This document shows, in pieces, positions 12,715 through 25,227 of a stretch of 64,000 nucleotides of DNA. Each line of letters opens with the position of its first letter. Positions within the stretch are counted from its first letter, which is position 1. Position numbers and translations under genes: made by a program. Below the pieces are notes generated by a model, which was given only the letters and a program-made list of their open reading frames with translations, was not told the origin of the DNA and did no database searches. Source of the stretch: Camellia lanceoleosa (lineage: Eukaryota > Streptophyta > Magnoliopsida > Ericales > Theaceae); contig CM045761.1 of NCBI GenBank assembly GCA_025200525.1, positions 206,357,870-206,421,869 on the forward strand, written 5' to 3'.

Positions 12715-13778
12715 TGTCACGACCCAACCTCAGGGGTTTAAGGCTAGAATCGCTACTTACTAAATAATTCTAATCGTAGCAAATTAAATGGCGCAGGCGG
12801 AGGAGGCAAATGGAAATAAATATAATTAAACAGAATATTTACTGCATCCTACTATTTTAATAAAAAAAGGTACATCTGTAGGACTTTTATTATTTTATTA
12901 TTCAATGATCGACTATCAGTAAAAAAAACAAAAAGGAGAAAAGAAAAGAAAAACAAAATAACAGATCATCATCAGATTCTTGTACGGGTTCTACTACACG
13001 AAGTTATGAGTCTTCCTTACATCTCATCACCTGAAAGGGTAACAGCTATAAGCACACATCAGAGTGAGAAATATTATACTAAGAGTATAGGGAACACAAA
13101 ATAACAATGGATAGTTAGTTAAGCTAAAATATTTACATAACTAAATTTGAATAACCAAATTATTTTAAGTGACAGAAACTGAAATATATAAATTATAACC
13201 ATAACTATGGTACAAAACATAACAGAACAGAACAGAGGTCACATGAGTGACAGTCAGAACAGAGATCAATGGATCCATGACAAACAGAGGACCACAAAGT
13301 GGCAAAACATAGGCCAATGGTTATTTAAGTCCTCCAAGACAAGGGACTCCCGTGGTGGTACTTACAGAAATTAATTGTTTACAAAATCATTGTCAAATAA
13401 TTTCTAAAATTTAAATAAACGTATCCATGGGTTTCAATATAAGCAAATGGAATTCAGAAAATAATTAATGTAATTGAAATATAAATATAAGTTATAAAAC
13501 ATAACTTGTATAAATAAATTATAGTAATTCAAAACATACGTAAAATATATTATGGTGACTCAAGGTCTAATATAACTCACATTGATATTGACCCTTTACC
13601 TTTCCTTTCCACTATCACAAACCTTCTTATTATTAGTTTACTATCTCCAGTAACTTGCGCATTTTTCTCTCTCTTTTTTTTTTCTTCTTTTTTTTCTTTT
13701 CACTAATCTTGAGCAACTCCTCCCTATTCATGGGGAGACAACTGCGCCCTCAAGTCAACATGTGTCCATAGCCAAATC
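12715..13778 (-). mobile_element. 3' LTR of element B, outer part
   Basis: Aligns by eye with 46088-47137, e.g. the shared 'cgtagcaaattaaatggcgca' stretch, 'tactatctccagtaacttgcgca' and 'gtgtccatagccaaatc'. It stops at AAATC (13774-13778), where C and D are inserted; the remainder is at 30665-30928. Confidence 0.85.
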
Positions 13779-15378
13779 TGTCACGACCCAACCCTAGGGT
13801 TTAGAGTTGGAATCGCGACTTACTAACTTTTGTTATTTGTAGCAAATTAAACTGCGCAAGCGGAAATAAAAATAATAAAACAGAAAATTTACTTCATTTT
13901 ACTATTTAAGAAAAAGAAAATACATCTCCAGGGCTTTAGTTATTTTATTAGTCAGTGCCCGGTCCCGAGTAGAACAAAAAGGAAGCAAGACTAAAAAGAT
14001 AAAAAAAAAAAAAAGGTGGTTCAACAGCAATCCATATGCGGGTTCCATTTTGTGGGGTTATGGGTTTCCCCTACATTTCGCCACCTGAAAGGGTAACAGC
14101 TATAAGCACACAGTAGAGTGAGAAATATTATGCCAAGAATGTAGGGAATACAAAATGACCACGGATAATTAGTTAGGCTAAAATATTTACATAATTTAAT
14201 TTGAAATAACAATTTATTTAAAGTGATAGAATACAGAAATCATGTAAATAAATAATCATAACCATGATATAAAATAGAACAGAACAGAGGTCACAAAAGT
14301 GACAGTCAGAACAGAGGTCAATGGATTCATGACAAACAGAGGACCACAAAGTGGTCAAACAGAGGCCAATAGTTATTTAAGTTCCCCAAGGCATGGGATT
14401 TCCGTGGTGGCACTTACAAAACATATGTATATAAGGTTATAGTCAAATATATACTAAAATTTAAACAAATATATCCATGGGTTTCCTTTTAAATAATTAG
14501 AGTTTAGAAAATAATCCACGTAACTGAAATATTTATAAAACATAACTTTTATTAATATAACTTATATAAAATAAGCTATGGTAACTCCAAGCATTCGTAA
14601 AACATATAATGGTAAATCAATGTATAATATAACTCGCCTTACTATTGACCCTTAACCTTACTCCACTATCACAACCTTACAAGCTCCTTATTTTCAATAT
14701 TCACGTAGCTCTCTCTTTTCTTTCTTTCTTTCTTTCTTTTTTTCTTTCGTTTTTCCTTCCTTCATTCACCACACTCTTGCTCTTTATATACTGCTAGTTG
14801 AGCCTTGATTTGAGTGACACGTAACCTCTCTATGGAGGGCCGTTATTATGGTAATAGGTTGAGTCTTAATTATAGATTCAAATCATATATTTGAATCTTT
14901 ATAGGATAAGTATAGATCTTTTCAATAAATATATACTTGGGCCGATATTTACAAAACATTTGCTGGGCTAACAATTACAAATTTTCTTTTATTTTCTTTC
15001 TTTTTATTTATTTATTTGTTTTGGTGCTAAATTTTTTCGTGTTCCTAATGTAAATTAAATTACATCTTATCATTTATCATCGTAAAATTAATTATTTTAT
15101 TTTACTTTACAGATTATTATTATTATTCTTGTTATCGATATTATTATTTATTTACTATTTTTTTTTAACTTTAATTTGACCCACCCAGTATTATAATTCC
15201 ATAAAGGTGTTAATTTGGCCCCAAATAATAATTCCTAATTAATCCCATATTTGATAACCCAATGCCAAATTAGAATTTATATATTTGTTTATTTAATAAT
15301 CTATCATCACATGTAGCCATAATTATATATAACTATAAATATTTATATGGTACTTAATTAAACGTTCAGGGTGTCACA
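13779..15378 (-). mobile_element. Solo LTR C (relative of B's LTR)
   Basis: 1600 bp from TGTCACGACCC to GGTGTCACA, flanked by AAATC at 13774-13778 and 15379-15383. It resembles B's LTR in its first 150 bp and in the 'gacaaacagaggaccacaaagtgg' block but is longer and diverged, so it is a related subfamily. No internal retrotransposon sequence, hence a solo LTR. Strand is assigned by analogy with B. Confidence 0.85.
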
Positions 15379-15383
15379 AAATC

Positions 15384-17314
15384 TATAACGTCCCAATTTC
15401 TTTTTTGGAACATCATGAAATTTAAATAACAAATAACTTGCTAAATAAAAATTTTACCAACTAATTAAAGAAATTTAAATTCTCACATAGTCAAAATTTA
15501 ACAACAAAACAAAATTACGAGTCCGCATACAATATTACAACAACTTTATAATATTCATAATTACTAATACAAAAGATAATAAAATTTTATTTTGCTATAT
15601 TCATGATTTCAAGTTAGCCACGGTTTTATATTAGTAGCGACCCTAATTTTAGCTTGAGTCCCTTCCTCGTCATAATCTAGCATAAGATGCTAGGACAACA
15701 AAATATATGTCATAAGTTTTGCAACACATTTAGAAAATATAACCAACCTACCATTCTTTTTAAGAGAAAGTAATCATATAATAATCATGACAATTAAGAG
15801 AAAATGACAGAATTACTAGCCTGATAATATAACAATAATTTAAAATAATTTCAACAATCTTATTAGTTTAGGTGACACTCAATCTCACCAAAGAGATTTT
15901 CTTACCAACTACTAAGCCATGGCCATGGTTAATTTGGAAAGCCCCCCCATTGGTCAAATATTCAAGAACTACCAAGGATGCCCACACCCAGAATTATATA
16001 CCCAAGCCATGGCATGCGTGGTCTACCCCAAAGGAACGGTCTGCCAGGGGTATGTAACCCTCTTGTGTGCCATCCACACATCCACCCTTATCCCAAAACC
16101 AAATACCGATAAGGGTTCAAATAAGTTCCGTGCCATTTTAGGGTTTCACGACACAATTTACATGAGAATTCTCAAAACCAAGACTCACTCTGAACGACCG
16201 GTATTAACCCTCAATTGTTAACTTTGTTTATGCCGTTAATCATTTTAGTTAGTTTTTATATTAATCACAAATAATTTCAATTTTTAATCACAAATAATGT
16301 TATACAAACTCATTAAAATTCCCAACATAAAATATTACACATGTCACACAATAATAAGTCAATGTAAAAAATTTAAATAAACAAATAATTTAAACCATGG
16401 TATGAAATAATAATTTAGATACAAAGAAAATAAACCATATTCACACACATGTATGGATTTTTAATTTATGAGATTAGACTAGCACAATATTAAATAAATA
16501 ACAATACACCCATACATGGATTACTAATTTACAATATTTAATGAATTGGACAAATGCAATAATTAATTTTTATCCAATTAATTAATTGAAGTAATAATCT
16601 TAAACCTGCCAAGAAATTTTTAAGATATACCTTAGGTAATAGAAATTATGAATAAATTATTTATACAATTCTAAAATTCGTGAAAATCTACAGAATATTC
16701 AATAAACATGTTTAGGTCATTTTTCAAAAAGAATTTTCCAAAAATAAGTTATAAATAATTCTATAAAATTCCCATAAATTTCATGACACAGATTTATCAC
16801 ATTTTCTTAAATTAATTCCATACTTAAATTTATAAATCAAATCCATAATATAAAAATTTATTATGAAACTAGATTTCTCAAATTTCATTTTTTATTTAGA
16901 AATTACTAGATTTGGTTTAATATAAAATTTTTAATGATTTTTCAAACATATAGTAAAATCTGCTTATAGCTCCAGATTTGGTTAAAAATCTGTATAAATT
17001 CGTACAAAACTCAATAATTGTTTCAAAAATTTCTAGATGAAGTAGATATCATTCTAAACAACTTTGTAGAAGAAATTATCTCAAAATGTTGAGTGTAAAA
17101 TTGTCTAAAAATTCGTACAACTTTCGGGCTGATCTAAGGGTCAAATAAAATCTTCAATAATCTTTTTAATGGCATAAACTACACATGCAAGTCCAAATTA
17201 AATATTTGATATACAAATCATAAATTTATATACAACTATAAATAAAGTTCTATCTACAAGTTTAGTCATTTTATCATATGAATATAATCTGAAAATTTCA
17301 ACAATTAAAAAAAA
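15384..17314. mobile_element. LTR D, left part (split by MULE)
   Basis: Opens TATAACGTCCC directly after AAATC (15379-15383). The other end, GGGTTCTCACA, is at 30664, followed by AAATC again (30665-30669). Without the MULE the unit is about 2.6 kb and has no gag or pol, so it is probably a solo LTR of another gypsy family. This part is AT-rich and non-coding; frames at 15872-16221 show no domain. Confidence 0.7.
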
Positions 17315-17420
17315 GAGTTAATTACCTAAAAGTCCTATCTATATGTTTGGTGGTAGCTTAGGTCCTATCAAAAAGTTTTTGAACCAGTAAGTCCCATTTA
17401 GAGGTAAAAAGACATTTTTG
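17315..17420 (+). repeat. MULE left terminal inverted repeat
   Basis: Starts GAGTTAATTACCTAAAAGTCC. It pairs with the right end, which in reverse reads GGGTGATTTACAGGTAAGTCC. Further shared blocks include AGTTTTTGAAC and AGTAAGTCCCAT. Confidence 0.8.
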
Positions 17421-18016
17421 CCCTTTAACATAAACAACTGTATATAAAATTCCATTCACGTTATTTACTAGAAAGAAAAAAGGAATCTATTAAAAGATCA
17501 GTTATGGAAGTAGCTGAAGATTTGAATCGTGAACGATCTTGAAGGATTTATTGCTTTGGTTCGCTATTATACGTAATTGATTTCTCGATTTTGATTCGAA
17601 TAGGAAAGGATTTTGAAGGATTTCTTAGTTTGGTTCGCATTTTAAGTTGAAATCTGTGGGAGTTTGTTATGTGCGATTTCGATTTGTAAATTGAAGAATT
17701 GATTTTTTGGATATTTGATCTTCGATCTGTTGATAGGTATGTGTTGTTTCGATTTTGTATATTATGTTTTTGCTGGATATTTGATCTTCCATTCATGTTA
17801 TGTTTTGTAAATTGAAGACGTGTTTTTGCTGGATGATTTCTCGGTTTGGTTATTTATTTTTATGAATTGGAAACGTGATTTGTGAAGTATTTGTATTGTT
17901 ATGAAGTTTTTTTGTTCTAGTGTTTATTATTATGAAGTATTTGTGAAAACTGAGAAAGTTCTTAGTTTTGTTCTGGTTTGATTGATGCGATATTTTTTTC
18001 TTGTTTAGATTGAAAG

Positions 18017-18328
18017 ATGAGTGAAGGTTGTACAAGTGTGCCTATTTTTTTGTTGTGCAAGTATAATGGTTGCACATTTGCAATTAAGATTTATCCGAAT
18101 GTTACATATGATCAGTTGGTTGAGAAGCTATGTTTGAAATGGGATAATTTGCAATCTGATAATATTTGTCTATCTTACTTGTTGCCTGGACATCCTAATT
18201 GTACGTTGGACAACAATGAGGAGTTAGATTTGTTGTTGGCATTAGTTGTGCATTTTGATTCAAAGTGTATTGATGTTGTTGTGCGAGTAAAAGACTCAAC
18301 CATTGACTGTGGTTATCTCGAACAATGA
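18017..18328 (+). pseudogene. MULE transposase N-terminal (PB1-like) domain
   Basis: 104-codon opening exon of the transposase gene, from ATG at 18017 to TGA at 18326-18328. The predicted fold (alternating beta-type segments, a Y-x-x-L helix, an acidic 'LDNNEELDLLLAL' stretch) resembles the PB1/ubiquitin-like domain that precedes plant MuDR transposases. The stop is probably decay: another frame continues with a charged linker (DLEVCDIALSHDS, SRLEVEEEVDML) typical of the link to the DNA-binding domain. The assignment of this domain is weaker than that of the catalytic core. Confidence 0.6.
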
Positions 18329-18491
18329 TTGGATTATGGAAAAGAGAGTCAATGTTGGATCTTGAAGTTTGTGATATTGCATTGTCTCATGATAGCAAAG
18401 AAGTCCGTGAACTTGTCAAGAAAGCATCTACATCTTCCAAAAGGAATTCGAGGTTGGAGGTTGAAGAAGAGGTTGATATGTTATCATCATT

Positions 18492-20478
18492 TTGTTGACA
18501 CAAGGAAAAGTATCGTTGTCTCGCCGTTGGGCGCTTAGTATTACACATGTAGGATGTAAATTTGAAGGTGGAATTGTTGAATTTCGTAATGCATTGTCAA
18601 AGTTTTCTATTGAGTGTGGATTGGAGTTCATATTTGTTAAGAATGATAAAGTTCGTGTTACTGCACAATGTTTGTTTAGAGAGACAAAAGGTTGTATGTG
18701 GAATGTTCATGGTAAAGTAGAGAATGCTAATGGGTTCTTTTATATAAGGAAGTTGAACAATGTCCACACATGTGGTGATGAAGTACGCACGATGACTCAT
18801 TCTCATATGAGTTCTGATTTAGTTGCTGATTTGATTGTTGAAAGTGTTCGTGATAATCCATTGACACGTCCAGTTCATGTTGTTGGGGATTTTACGTTAG
18901 GCTATGGGCCGAGAGTTAGTTATCGTCAAGCTTGGTTGGGGGTAGAAAAAGCAAAAGGTGAGATTTTTGGAGATTACTTAATGTCATTTGACCAGTTAAG
19001 ATGGTATGTGGATGTTGCAAAGAGTTGCAATCCAGGGAGTTACATTGAGTTTGAGTGTGATGATGATACTAAACGGTTTAAGAGATTATTTGTTTCTTTT
19101 TATGGTTCCATTAGTGGATTTGATTATTGTTTACCTCTTATTCCTTGATGGCACATTTTTGAAGGGAAGATTTAGAGGAAATTTACTTGCTGCTACAGGA
19201 AAAGATGGAAATCAAGGAACATAAGAAATTTGTTTTCTCTGTTCTGAAATTGAGAAAGTTCTCAGTTTAGAAATATGATTGAATGTTTTAAATTTTATAT
19301 AATATTGTTGTTGTATATGCATTTTTTATTTTTTTAGTTATTCATTTTAGTGTTTGATATTTTGAATGTTAGAGTGTTACCATTTTCTAAGAATAATATA
19401 ATATTTTCATTTTTTCTGTTTTGTACATGCATGGTTCTTTCCTGTTTGTTTTGCAGTTGTTGGCTCAGAGAATCAAGATAATTGGTGCTGGTTTTTGGAG
19501 CATTTGAGTAGAATTGTTTCACCACAACGAAATGTTACATTTGTGTCAGATCGTAACCTTGGATTAGTTGAAGTGTTGCCAAAGGTTTTTCTAATGGCTT
19601 TCCATGCTTATTGTTTATATCATTTGAAGTTGAACTTGAGGCATCATTTGCGTGGTATGTTTCATGGATTGAAAGAAAAGTTGATCACTTTGTTTGGGAA
19701 ATGTGCATATGTTCCAACTGAAGAAACATTTCATCAATGTTTGGTTGAGTTAAAGACTGAAGGTGGGTTAAGAGTTGAGAAGTTTTTAGATGACATACCA
19801 TATGATCATTGGAGTAATGCATACTTTCGAGGGCAATGCTTTGGAGAGATGTGGTCAAATGTAGCTGAATCTTTCAATTCGTGGATACGAGAGGAACGCA
19901 ACTTGCCTATCACGAAGTTGATTGATAGTGTAAGAATTAAGTTGATGAGGAAAATTGCTAAGAGGAGGGAACTTGTTAATAAATGGAATGGTTTGATTTG
20001 CCCTAAAATGGAGTCCAAGTTGCATGATGGTTTTAATACTTCGAGGCCATGGATTGTTAGTTCATCTGGAAATGATGTCTATGAGGTGCATTCACATCCA
20101 TTTGTTTCAGTTGACATTAGTAGACGAATATGTTCTTGTGGTGAGTGGCAGTTGAAAGGGTTTCCCTGTGCACATGAAGTTGGTGCTATACAAAAGAGTG
20201 GACATGATTTGAATTTATTTGTTGATCAATACTTCTATGTTCAAAGTTATTGAGATTCGTATTCTTTTCCCATATATCCTGTTCCTTCAATTTGGAAACT
20301 AGATTGTAATGTTGATGGTGATAGTGAAGTTGTTCTTCCTCCTTTGTCTAAGAAGCAACCAGGAAAGCCAAATAAAAAGAGGATTTGTTCAAATGGTGAG
20401 AAAGTGAGGCAAATTACTTGTAGTAGATGTGGGAAGGTTGGCAATCACAATAAGAAATCGTGTAAGGAGGCTTTGTGA
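18492..20478 (+). pseudogene. MULE MURA-type transposase, decayed
   Basis: Cut-and-paste transposase of the MURA family. Visible in order: MuDR DNA-binding region (18560-18800, with FVKNDKVRVTAQC and the Cys/His residues of HTCGDE); catalytic core with first Asp in FLDGTFLKG (about 19145), second Asp in VSDRNLGL (about 19548), the conserved C-x-x-H of YCLYHLKLNL, and a candidate third acidic residue in PTEETF; SWIM zinc finger CSCGEWQLKGFPCAHEVG (about 20125-20180); and a C-terminal CCHC knuckle CSRCGKVGNHNKKSC (about 20420-20465). Breaks: a one-base shift near 19130 just before the first Asp, loss of the frame after GKDGNQG with an intron-like stretch (about 19220-19456, ending TTTTGCAG), and TGA at 20251-20253. 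Likely inactive. Confidence 0.85.
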
Positions 20479-21728
20479 TTTTTCGTAGTTGCTTTGTGAT
20501 TGTAAAAATTTCGTATTCATAAATTTCTTGAAGTAGCAGTTTGTGCTGTTGAGTGTTGAGTAATAATCTTCTATGTTTTTAAATAAAGTGACATTGCATT
20601 GAAAGTGAAAATATTCTTAGTTTCAGATTTTAATTTTGAAATTGTTTGTGATAATATTGTTTGGTTGGCTTTTGGAAATAAACTTGACTGTTGAATGTTT
20701 GTTTTGCAGATTGTGTAAATACTGTATAAAAGTGAACATATTCTCAGTTTAAGTTTTTAGTTCAAAATAGCTGATTTTGTGATAATAGTGTGAGACTCTT
20801 GTTATGAATTGGAACTAGTTATCAATGTGATGAATTGAATGAGTGTGAATTAATAATCTAAATAGATGTGGTCAATGCTTTATGTTTTGATTAAAGTAAG
20901 AGTGGACTGTAAGTGAAAATATTCTTTGTTTCGAATTTTAGTTTTTCATATTGTGAAATTATTGTGAGGCAGCAAATAAATTGTTATGATAATATTGTTT
21001 GGTTGGCTTTTGGAAATAAACTTGACTGTTGAATGTTTGTTTTGCAGATTATGTGAATACTGTATAAAAAGTGAACATATTCTCAGTTTAAGTTTTTAGT
21101 TCAAAATAGCTGTTTTTGTGATAATAATGTGAGGGTCTTGTTTTAAATTGGAACTAGTTATAAATGTGATGAATTAAATGAATGTGAATTAATATTCTAA
21201 ATAGATGTGGCCAATGCTTTATGTTTTGATTAAAGTAACAGTGGACTGTAAGTGAAAATATTCTTTGTTTGGAATTTTAGTTTTTCAAATTGTCATAATA
21301 TTGTGAAGCAGCAAATAAATTGTTGTGGTAATATTGTTGTTTGAAAATTGAGTGATCTGTATAAAACTGAAAATATTCTCAGTTTTAAAGTTTCTAAGTT
21401 TGAAAATAAGTGATTGAAACAACAGTAAAGTTTTGTGTCCACTATTTTCACATGTAATACTATTTTCGCTTTTGCCATATAGTAGTGTGAGGAACAGGAT
21501 AATAGAAATTGAGAATATGGACAAAAACATCAACAAAGCTCGGGTGCATATATCTTTGAGAGTATGACAAAATATTCCATTACACATCATAGAAATTGTA
21601 ATATGTTTGTTAGGTAATATGCTTGGAACTATTAACAAAAATATTAGTCATTGTATCAGAGTGTTACAAAAAAGAGTTCATTGAGTTACACATCAAAAAA
21701 GATTTCATTGAAGGTTGCAATCTTGACC
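20479..21728. repeat. Direct repeats of about 340 bp between MULE genes
   Basis: A unit containing 'taatattgtttggttggc' and 'gaatgtttgttttgcagatt' occurs at about 20650 and again at about 20990, with a third partial copy near 21240-21330. Short echoes (ttctcagttt) occur down to 21385 and also in the intron-like stretch of the transposase at 19260. Non-coding spacer between the convergent genes. Confidence 0.7.
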
Positions 21729-21885
21729 CTACTTGACTTTGATTAATCTTTGTGGATCACTGAGGAACTCATGTACCATGTCTGCTCTGAGTCTTGTGGA
21801 TGTGCCTGGTGGTAATGTGTTTGGAATTAGTTGATGCCTGATGTATTGTCTTATGATGTAGCAAATAATAATTCCACAGTCATTC
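21729..21885 (-). pseudogene. ULP1-like protease, last exon (catalytic Cys)
   Basis: C-terminal exon of a peptidase C48 (ULP1/SENP-type, SUMO-protease-like) gene. It starts after a CTGCAG acceptor and encodes NDCGIIICYIIRQYIRH, the hallmark Asp-Cys-Gly with nucleophilic Cys followed by a helix, then about 35 residues to a TAG stop at 21729-21731. Joined to the previous exon it restores a continuous frame with the conserved Gln region (SPQQEAM) just ahead. In plants this protease type is carried by KI-MULEs; its role in transposition is not known. Confidence 0.8.
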
Positions 21886-21975
21886 CTGCAGATATCATTT
21901 TTGACATAGTTAGGGAAAAAAGAAATTTTTTTGAAAAAGATACTAAAATTTGTTAGTTAGAATAAATTAACATAC

Positions 21976-22400
21976 GTCATTGCTTCTTGTTGAGGGCTGT
22001 TTTTGACTGATTCAATCTTGACATCAGGATTCCAGGCTTTTTCTGCTTGACAAGGTATATCCTTCATGTATTGATGGATGATTTTTTGCTGTTAAAAACA
22101 TCAACATAAAGTATGTAATGATTTACATCTGATTATTGTAATGTTAATCTGAAATTGTTCTTACCAGTTGATTTGCAACATTGTAGTGCTTGTCCTTTCC
22201 TTTTCTTGTTCTCAAAGAGTTGAAATGTTTCCAAGTCCCCAAGTGTTTGTCGATAACAAGTAATGTCTAATGATTGAAATTGTGGATGGGGATATGGATG
22301 TATCGACATGGGAAGGATTCTTGCAAAGTATTTTTCAAAATCTTTTTCCTTTGTTCTGAAGTTTTCTTCTTCAACATTGGCTGTTTTTTACAAAACATAT
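21976..22400 (-). pseudogene. ULP1-like protease, catalytic His/Asp exons
   Basis: Two exons. 22165 to about 22385 carries the His-Trp region and the stretch LLVIDKHLGTWKHFNSL, matching the C48 pattern around the catalytic His and Asp. 21976-22088 carries the helix before the conserved Gln, with consensus splice sites (GTATGT donor at 21975, TTTTTAACAG acceptor at 22089). Two lesions hit the active site: the codon after the catalytic His (cat, 22270-22272) is TAG at 22267-22269 where the family has Trp, and the expected catalytic Asp of the 'W..xDS' motif is Asn (FNSL). The enzyme is probably dead. Confidence 0.75.
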
Positions 22401-24087
22401 GTGAATATTCACAGTAATGGTACGAACTCAATATTCATGTCGATTAACTACGATTAACTATGATTAACATATGGATGTATTGACATATGTGAATATTCAC
22501 AGTAATGGTTCGAACTCAATATGTGAAAAGCAACAAAACATGATTAACTACGATTTGTCACTCAAATTGTTTTGAAATCTGAGTATATTCCCAGCAATGG
22601 CACCAAAATCAAAATTTGAGAACATTCACAAGAATGATAACAAACAGAAAAAATCTACTTTGAAACCAAAATTGAATAGAAGATAAAGTATAGAATTGAC
22701 ACATGCACATTGATTCCTTACCCAATATAGACTTGACAGTATGAAACAATTGCCATTGTGTTCTCAAGATCACTGAATTCAGGCTTGTGGTTCTCTTTGA
22801 AGAATCTCAAAGATATGCATCAATTGTTTATCAAATTGAAACACAAAAGCGATGTTAACAAATTAATAAGAAATTTTTCGGTTAAAATATTATAAATATT
22901 ATACGACACAAATTGGATATGTCTCATCCTTTTACCAAGTTCTTGATATCATTAATAAACACACAATTTTTATATCTTGCGCCAAACCATATACAAGCAC
23001 TACAAAACAATATAAAATGTGTTAATAAGTAAGTCAGAATATTTTTAGAAAATAGAGCTATTTCTCAGTTTCATTTCATATATTTGTACTACATGAAAAA
23101 TTGAAAGATTTATGTAAGATTATACCTTGATTCTGTTTGCTTTTCTTTCCAAAGAATTTGTAGTTTATATTTATCTTCAAGATGTAGGAATTGAGCCACA
23201 GCATACTTGTTTGAAATTTTCTCATCTTTGTATTCCTTCTCTGTCTCAACTTTAACTTTCTTGCCTCTATACTCATAATCTGACAGCTCAGTAGTACTCC
23301 TTACTTTAGCTTTGATATTTTTAATCATGGAATTCTGCAGATTTGTTTGTCTTGATTCTGTCAGATCATCGACTTTTATTGCACAAACTTGTTGGGTTAA
23401 GTCATGGACTTCTTCCTCCAGTAACGGATTCTGGAACTGAGAATTTTGACAATCTTTCACATTTGTATTTGTCGCACAATGTTTTGTTGCAATAGGCTGT
23501 TGCGTTATCTCATGGACCTCTTTCTGATGGAACTCTTTGTCCACAATTTCAGAATTTTCATGAACCTCTTTCTGATGGAGCTCTTTGTCCACCACTTCAG
23601 AATTTTCATGGACCTCTTTCTCCAGCACTTGAGAATTTTCATCATTTATTGTATGACCTTCATTCTTTCCATCTGTCCCAGAATGTTTTACTGCACAAAC
23701 TTCTTGGGTTATCTCGTGGACCTCTTTTTCAACCAATTGGTTATGCAATCGAGAATTTTCATCTTTCAATTGTTTTATTTATGCTGTGAGTAGCCTGTTA
23801 TCCTCTTCAAGTTTATTTATGTAGATGGTCTTCACTGTGTTGTTTAGTTGCAAATTGTTGTTCTCAGTTTGGAGTTTCTCAAGTGTTTGTTGATGAATTT
23901 GTTCTTCTTCCTCAAGTGCATCATTGAGTATAATGTTGCAGAAGTTATTAAAGTCTTCATTTGCTGGCTTTTGTTCTTGGTGGCAGTCTTCATCATATTG
24001 ACCATCTTCTTCTTCTTCTTCTTCATCTTATTCAGAATCTTCTTCTTCTTCCTAAGTATTTTCAGCATCTTGTTTTTGTTGTTCTTG
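22401..24087 (-). pseudogene. ULP1-like gene, central coiled-coil region
   Basis: The minus strand carries a long Glu/Lys-rich frame (23110-23769) and an upstream acidic, Gln/Asn-rich stretch (to about 24087), joined in the same frame across one TAA near 23780. Leu heptads (LEKLQTENNNLQLNN, NKLEEDNRLLTA) predict a coiled coil. A unit of about 48 bp encoding variants of KEVHENSEVVDKELHQ is repeated in tandem (about 23515-23640). A run of Glu codons gives the poly-GAA tract at 24000-24050. 22401-23109 contains short spliced-looking segments not resolved. Such low-complexity linkers separate the N-terminal and protease domains in related MULE proteins. Confidence 0.6.
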
Positions 24088-25227
24088 TTCTTGTACTTCT
24101 TGTTTTTCTTCTTCAAAGATCTTCTTCTTCAGATATTCAAAGATTTTCAAAGATCTTCTTTTCTTCTTCTTTAGTGTCATCAAGTTCTTCATCACTTTCG
24201 TTATTCAATTGAGCAGTAGTTACCTGTAGGTCAACATACAATAGATATTAGTTTTTGAAATAATTGAAGTTTAGGAAACTAAAAACTTTCTCAGTAATAA
24301 TTCAATGTATAAAAATAGGGATTTTTCCCAACTTGAATTGAAATTCAAATGAGATAAGGATGTGACATGTCTTGTTGTCAGCTGGTATAGTGATATGACT
24401 TTCATACGTTTATGTAATTTGGCAAGATTCCACTTGATCACCCTTGGGTATGCTTTGCTAAGTTTAGGGTGGATGATCAGTGTGTGCTCACACAACCAAT
24501 ACTACAAAGCAAATGTAAAGAATTTTTGTCATTTGAATAAGAAGTAATACTATCTGTTATTAACAACAAACTAATAGAATAGAGTAAAGATGTGACTTAC
24601 TAAGAGAGCTATAACACATCCTGTGACTTTAGCTGGATTTTTGTGGTATTTTTCAATTGAAGACATCAGTGTGTTCCTTATTGCTTCAGCCCAATTGTAT
24701 TTTCTCATTGAGTTTATGTCTTCCATGTAATTAAGAAATACCCAACCAACTGTTGTTCCTGATGTAGAGAAAAAAAGCTTCAAACAAGTATACATACACA
24801 ACATCCTTATCACATCTTTAGTGTCTTCTTTCTTCTTGCCTTTTAATGCTTTTTGCAACAAGTTAGTGATGGTTGTGCTCGATAGCGTTTCAGTTTGTAT
24901 GTATTTTCTTGTCAGAAATGATGATCTGCTTTTATTTCCATAGCCAAGATGTATCGGCTCATCTCCACAAGATATACCAAAGATGGACTTGATTTACAAT
25001 TTCTAGTCCTAACTGGAAAGAACCACTGCTGCCTGGTTGGTATGTTTGAATTATTTCAGTGAAATGTCATCATATTTGCTGCATTCTTTACAATTCATCT
25101 TGTTTTTCAATATTGCATCAAACAATGCACAAAATGGGGTTTTCTTCAAGCCATTAATATGCTCATTCCTGAGTTTGATGCGCTGTAATAGCTTCATTAT
25201 TGCCACCATGTTTGATCTGAAAGTTTG
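24088..25227 (-). pseudogene. ULP1-like gene, duplicated exon block copy 1
   Basis: First copy of a tandem duplication of about 1.14 kb (second copy 25228-26379). On the minus strand it contains frames NGLKKTPF and ALFDAI (about 25130) and KALKGKKKEDTKDVIRMLCMYTCLKLFF (24850-24770, the last exon extending to 24571), then RTHTLIIHP-type exons near 24271-24495. Compared with copy 2 it keeps the frame across 'KKTPFCALFDAI' but has lost part of the FQLGPETVKLTTEDIKS segment (deletion near 25000). This N-terminal domain resembles the plant DUF1985-like region that accompanies ULP1 proteases. Confidence 0.6.

Noticed and set aside
12439..12741. Frame end past 12714 taken as part of gag
   Set aside because: Codons after 12714 come from element B's LTR.
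12715..15378. B's left LTR plus C read as one short two-LTR element
   Set aside because: The outer GGGAG duplication pairs 12715 with 47461, and C has its own AAATC duplication, so they are separate.
23848..24212. Phe/Leu-rich plus-strand frames resembling membrane proteins
   Set aside because: They are the antisense of the Glu/Lys-rich coiled-coil part of the ULP1-like gene.
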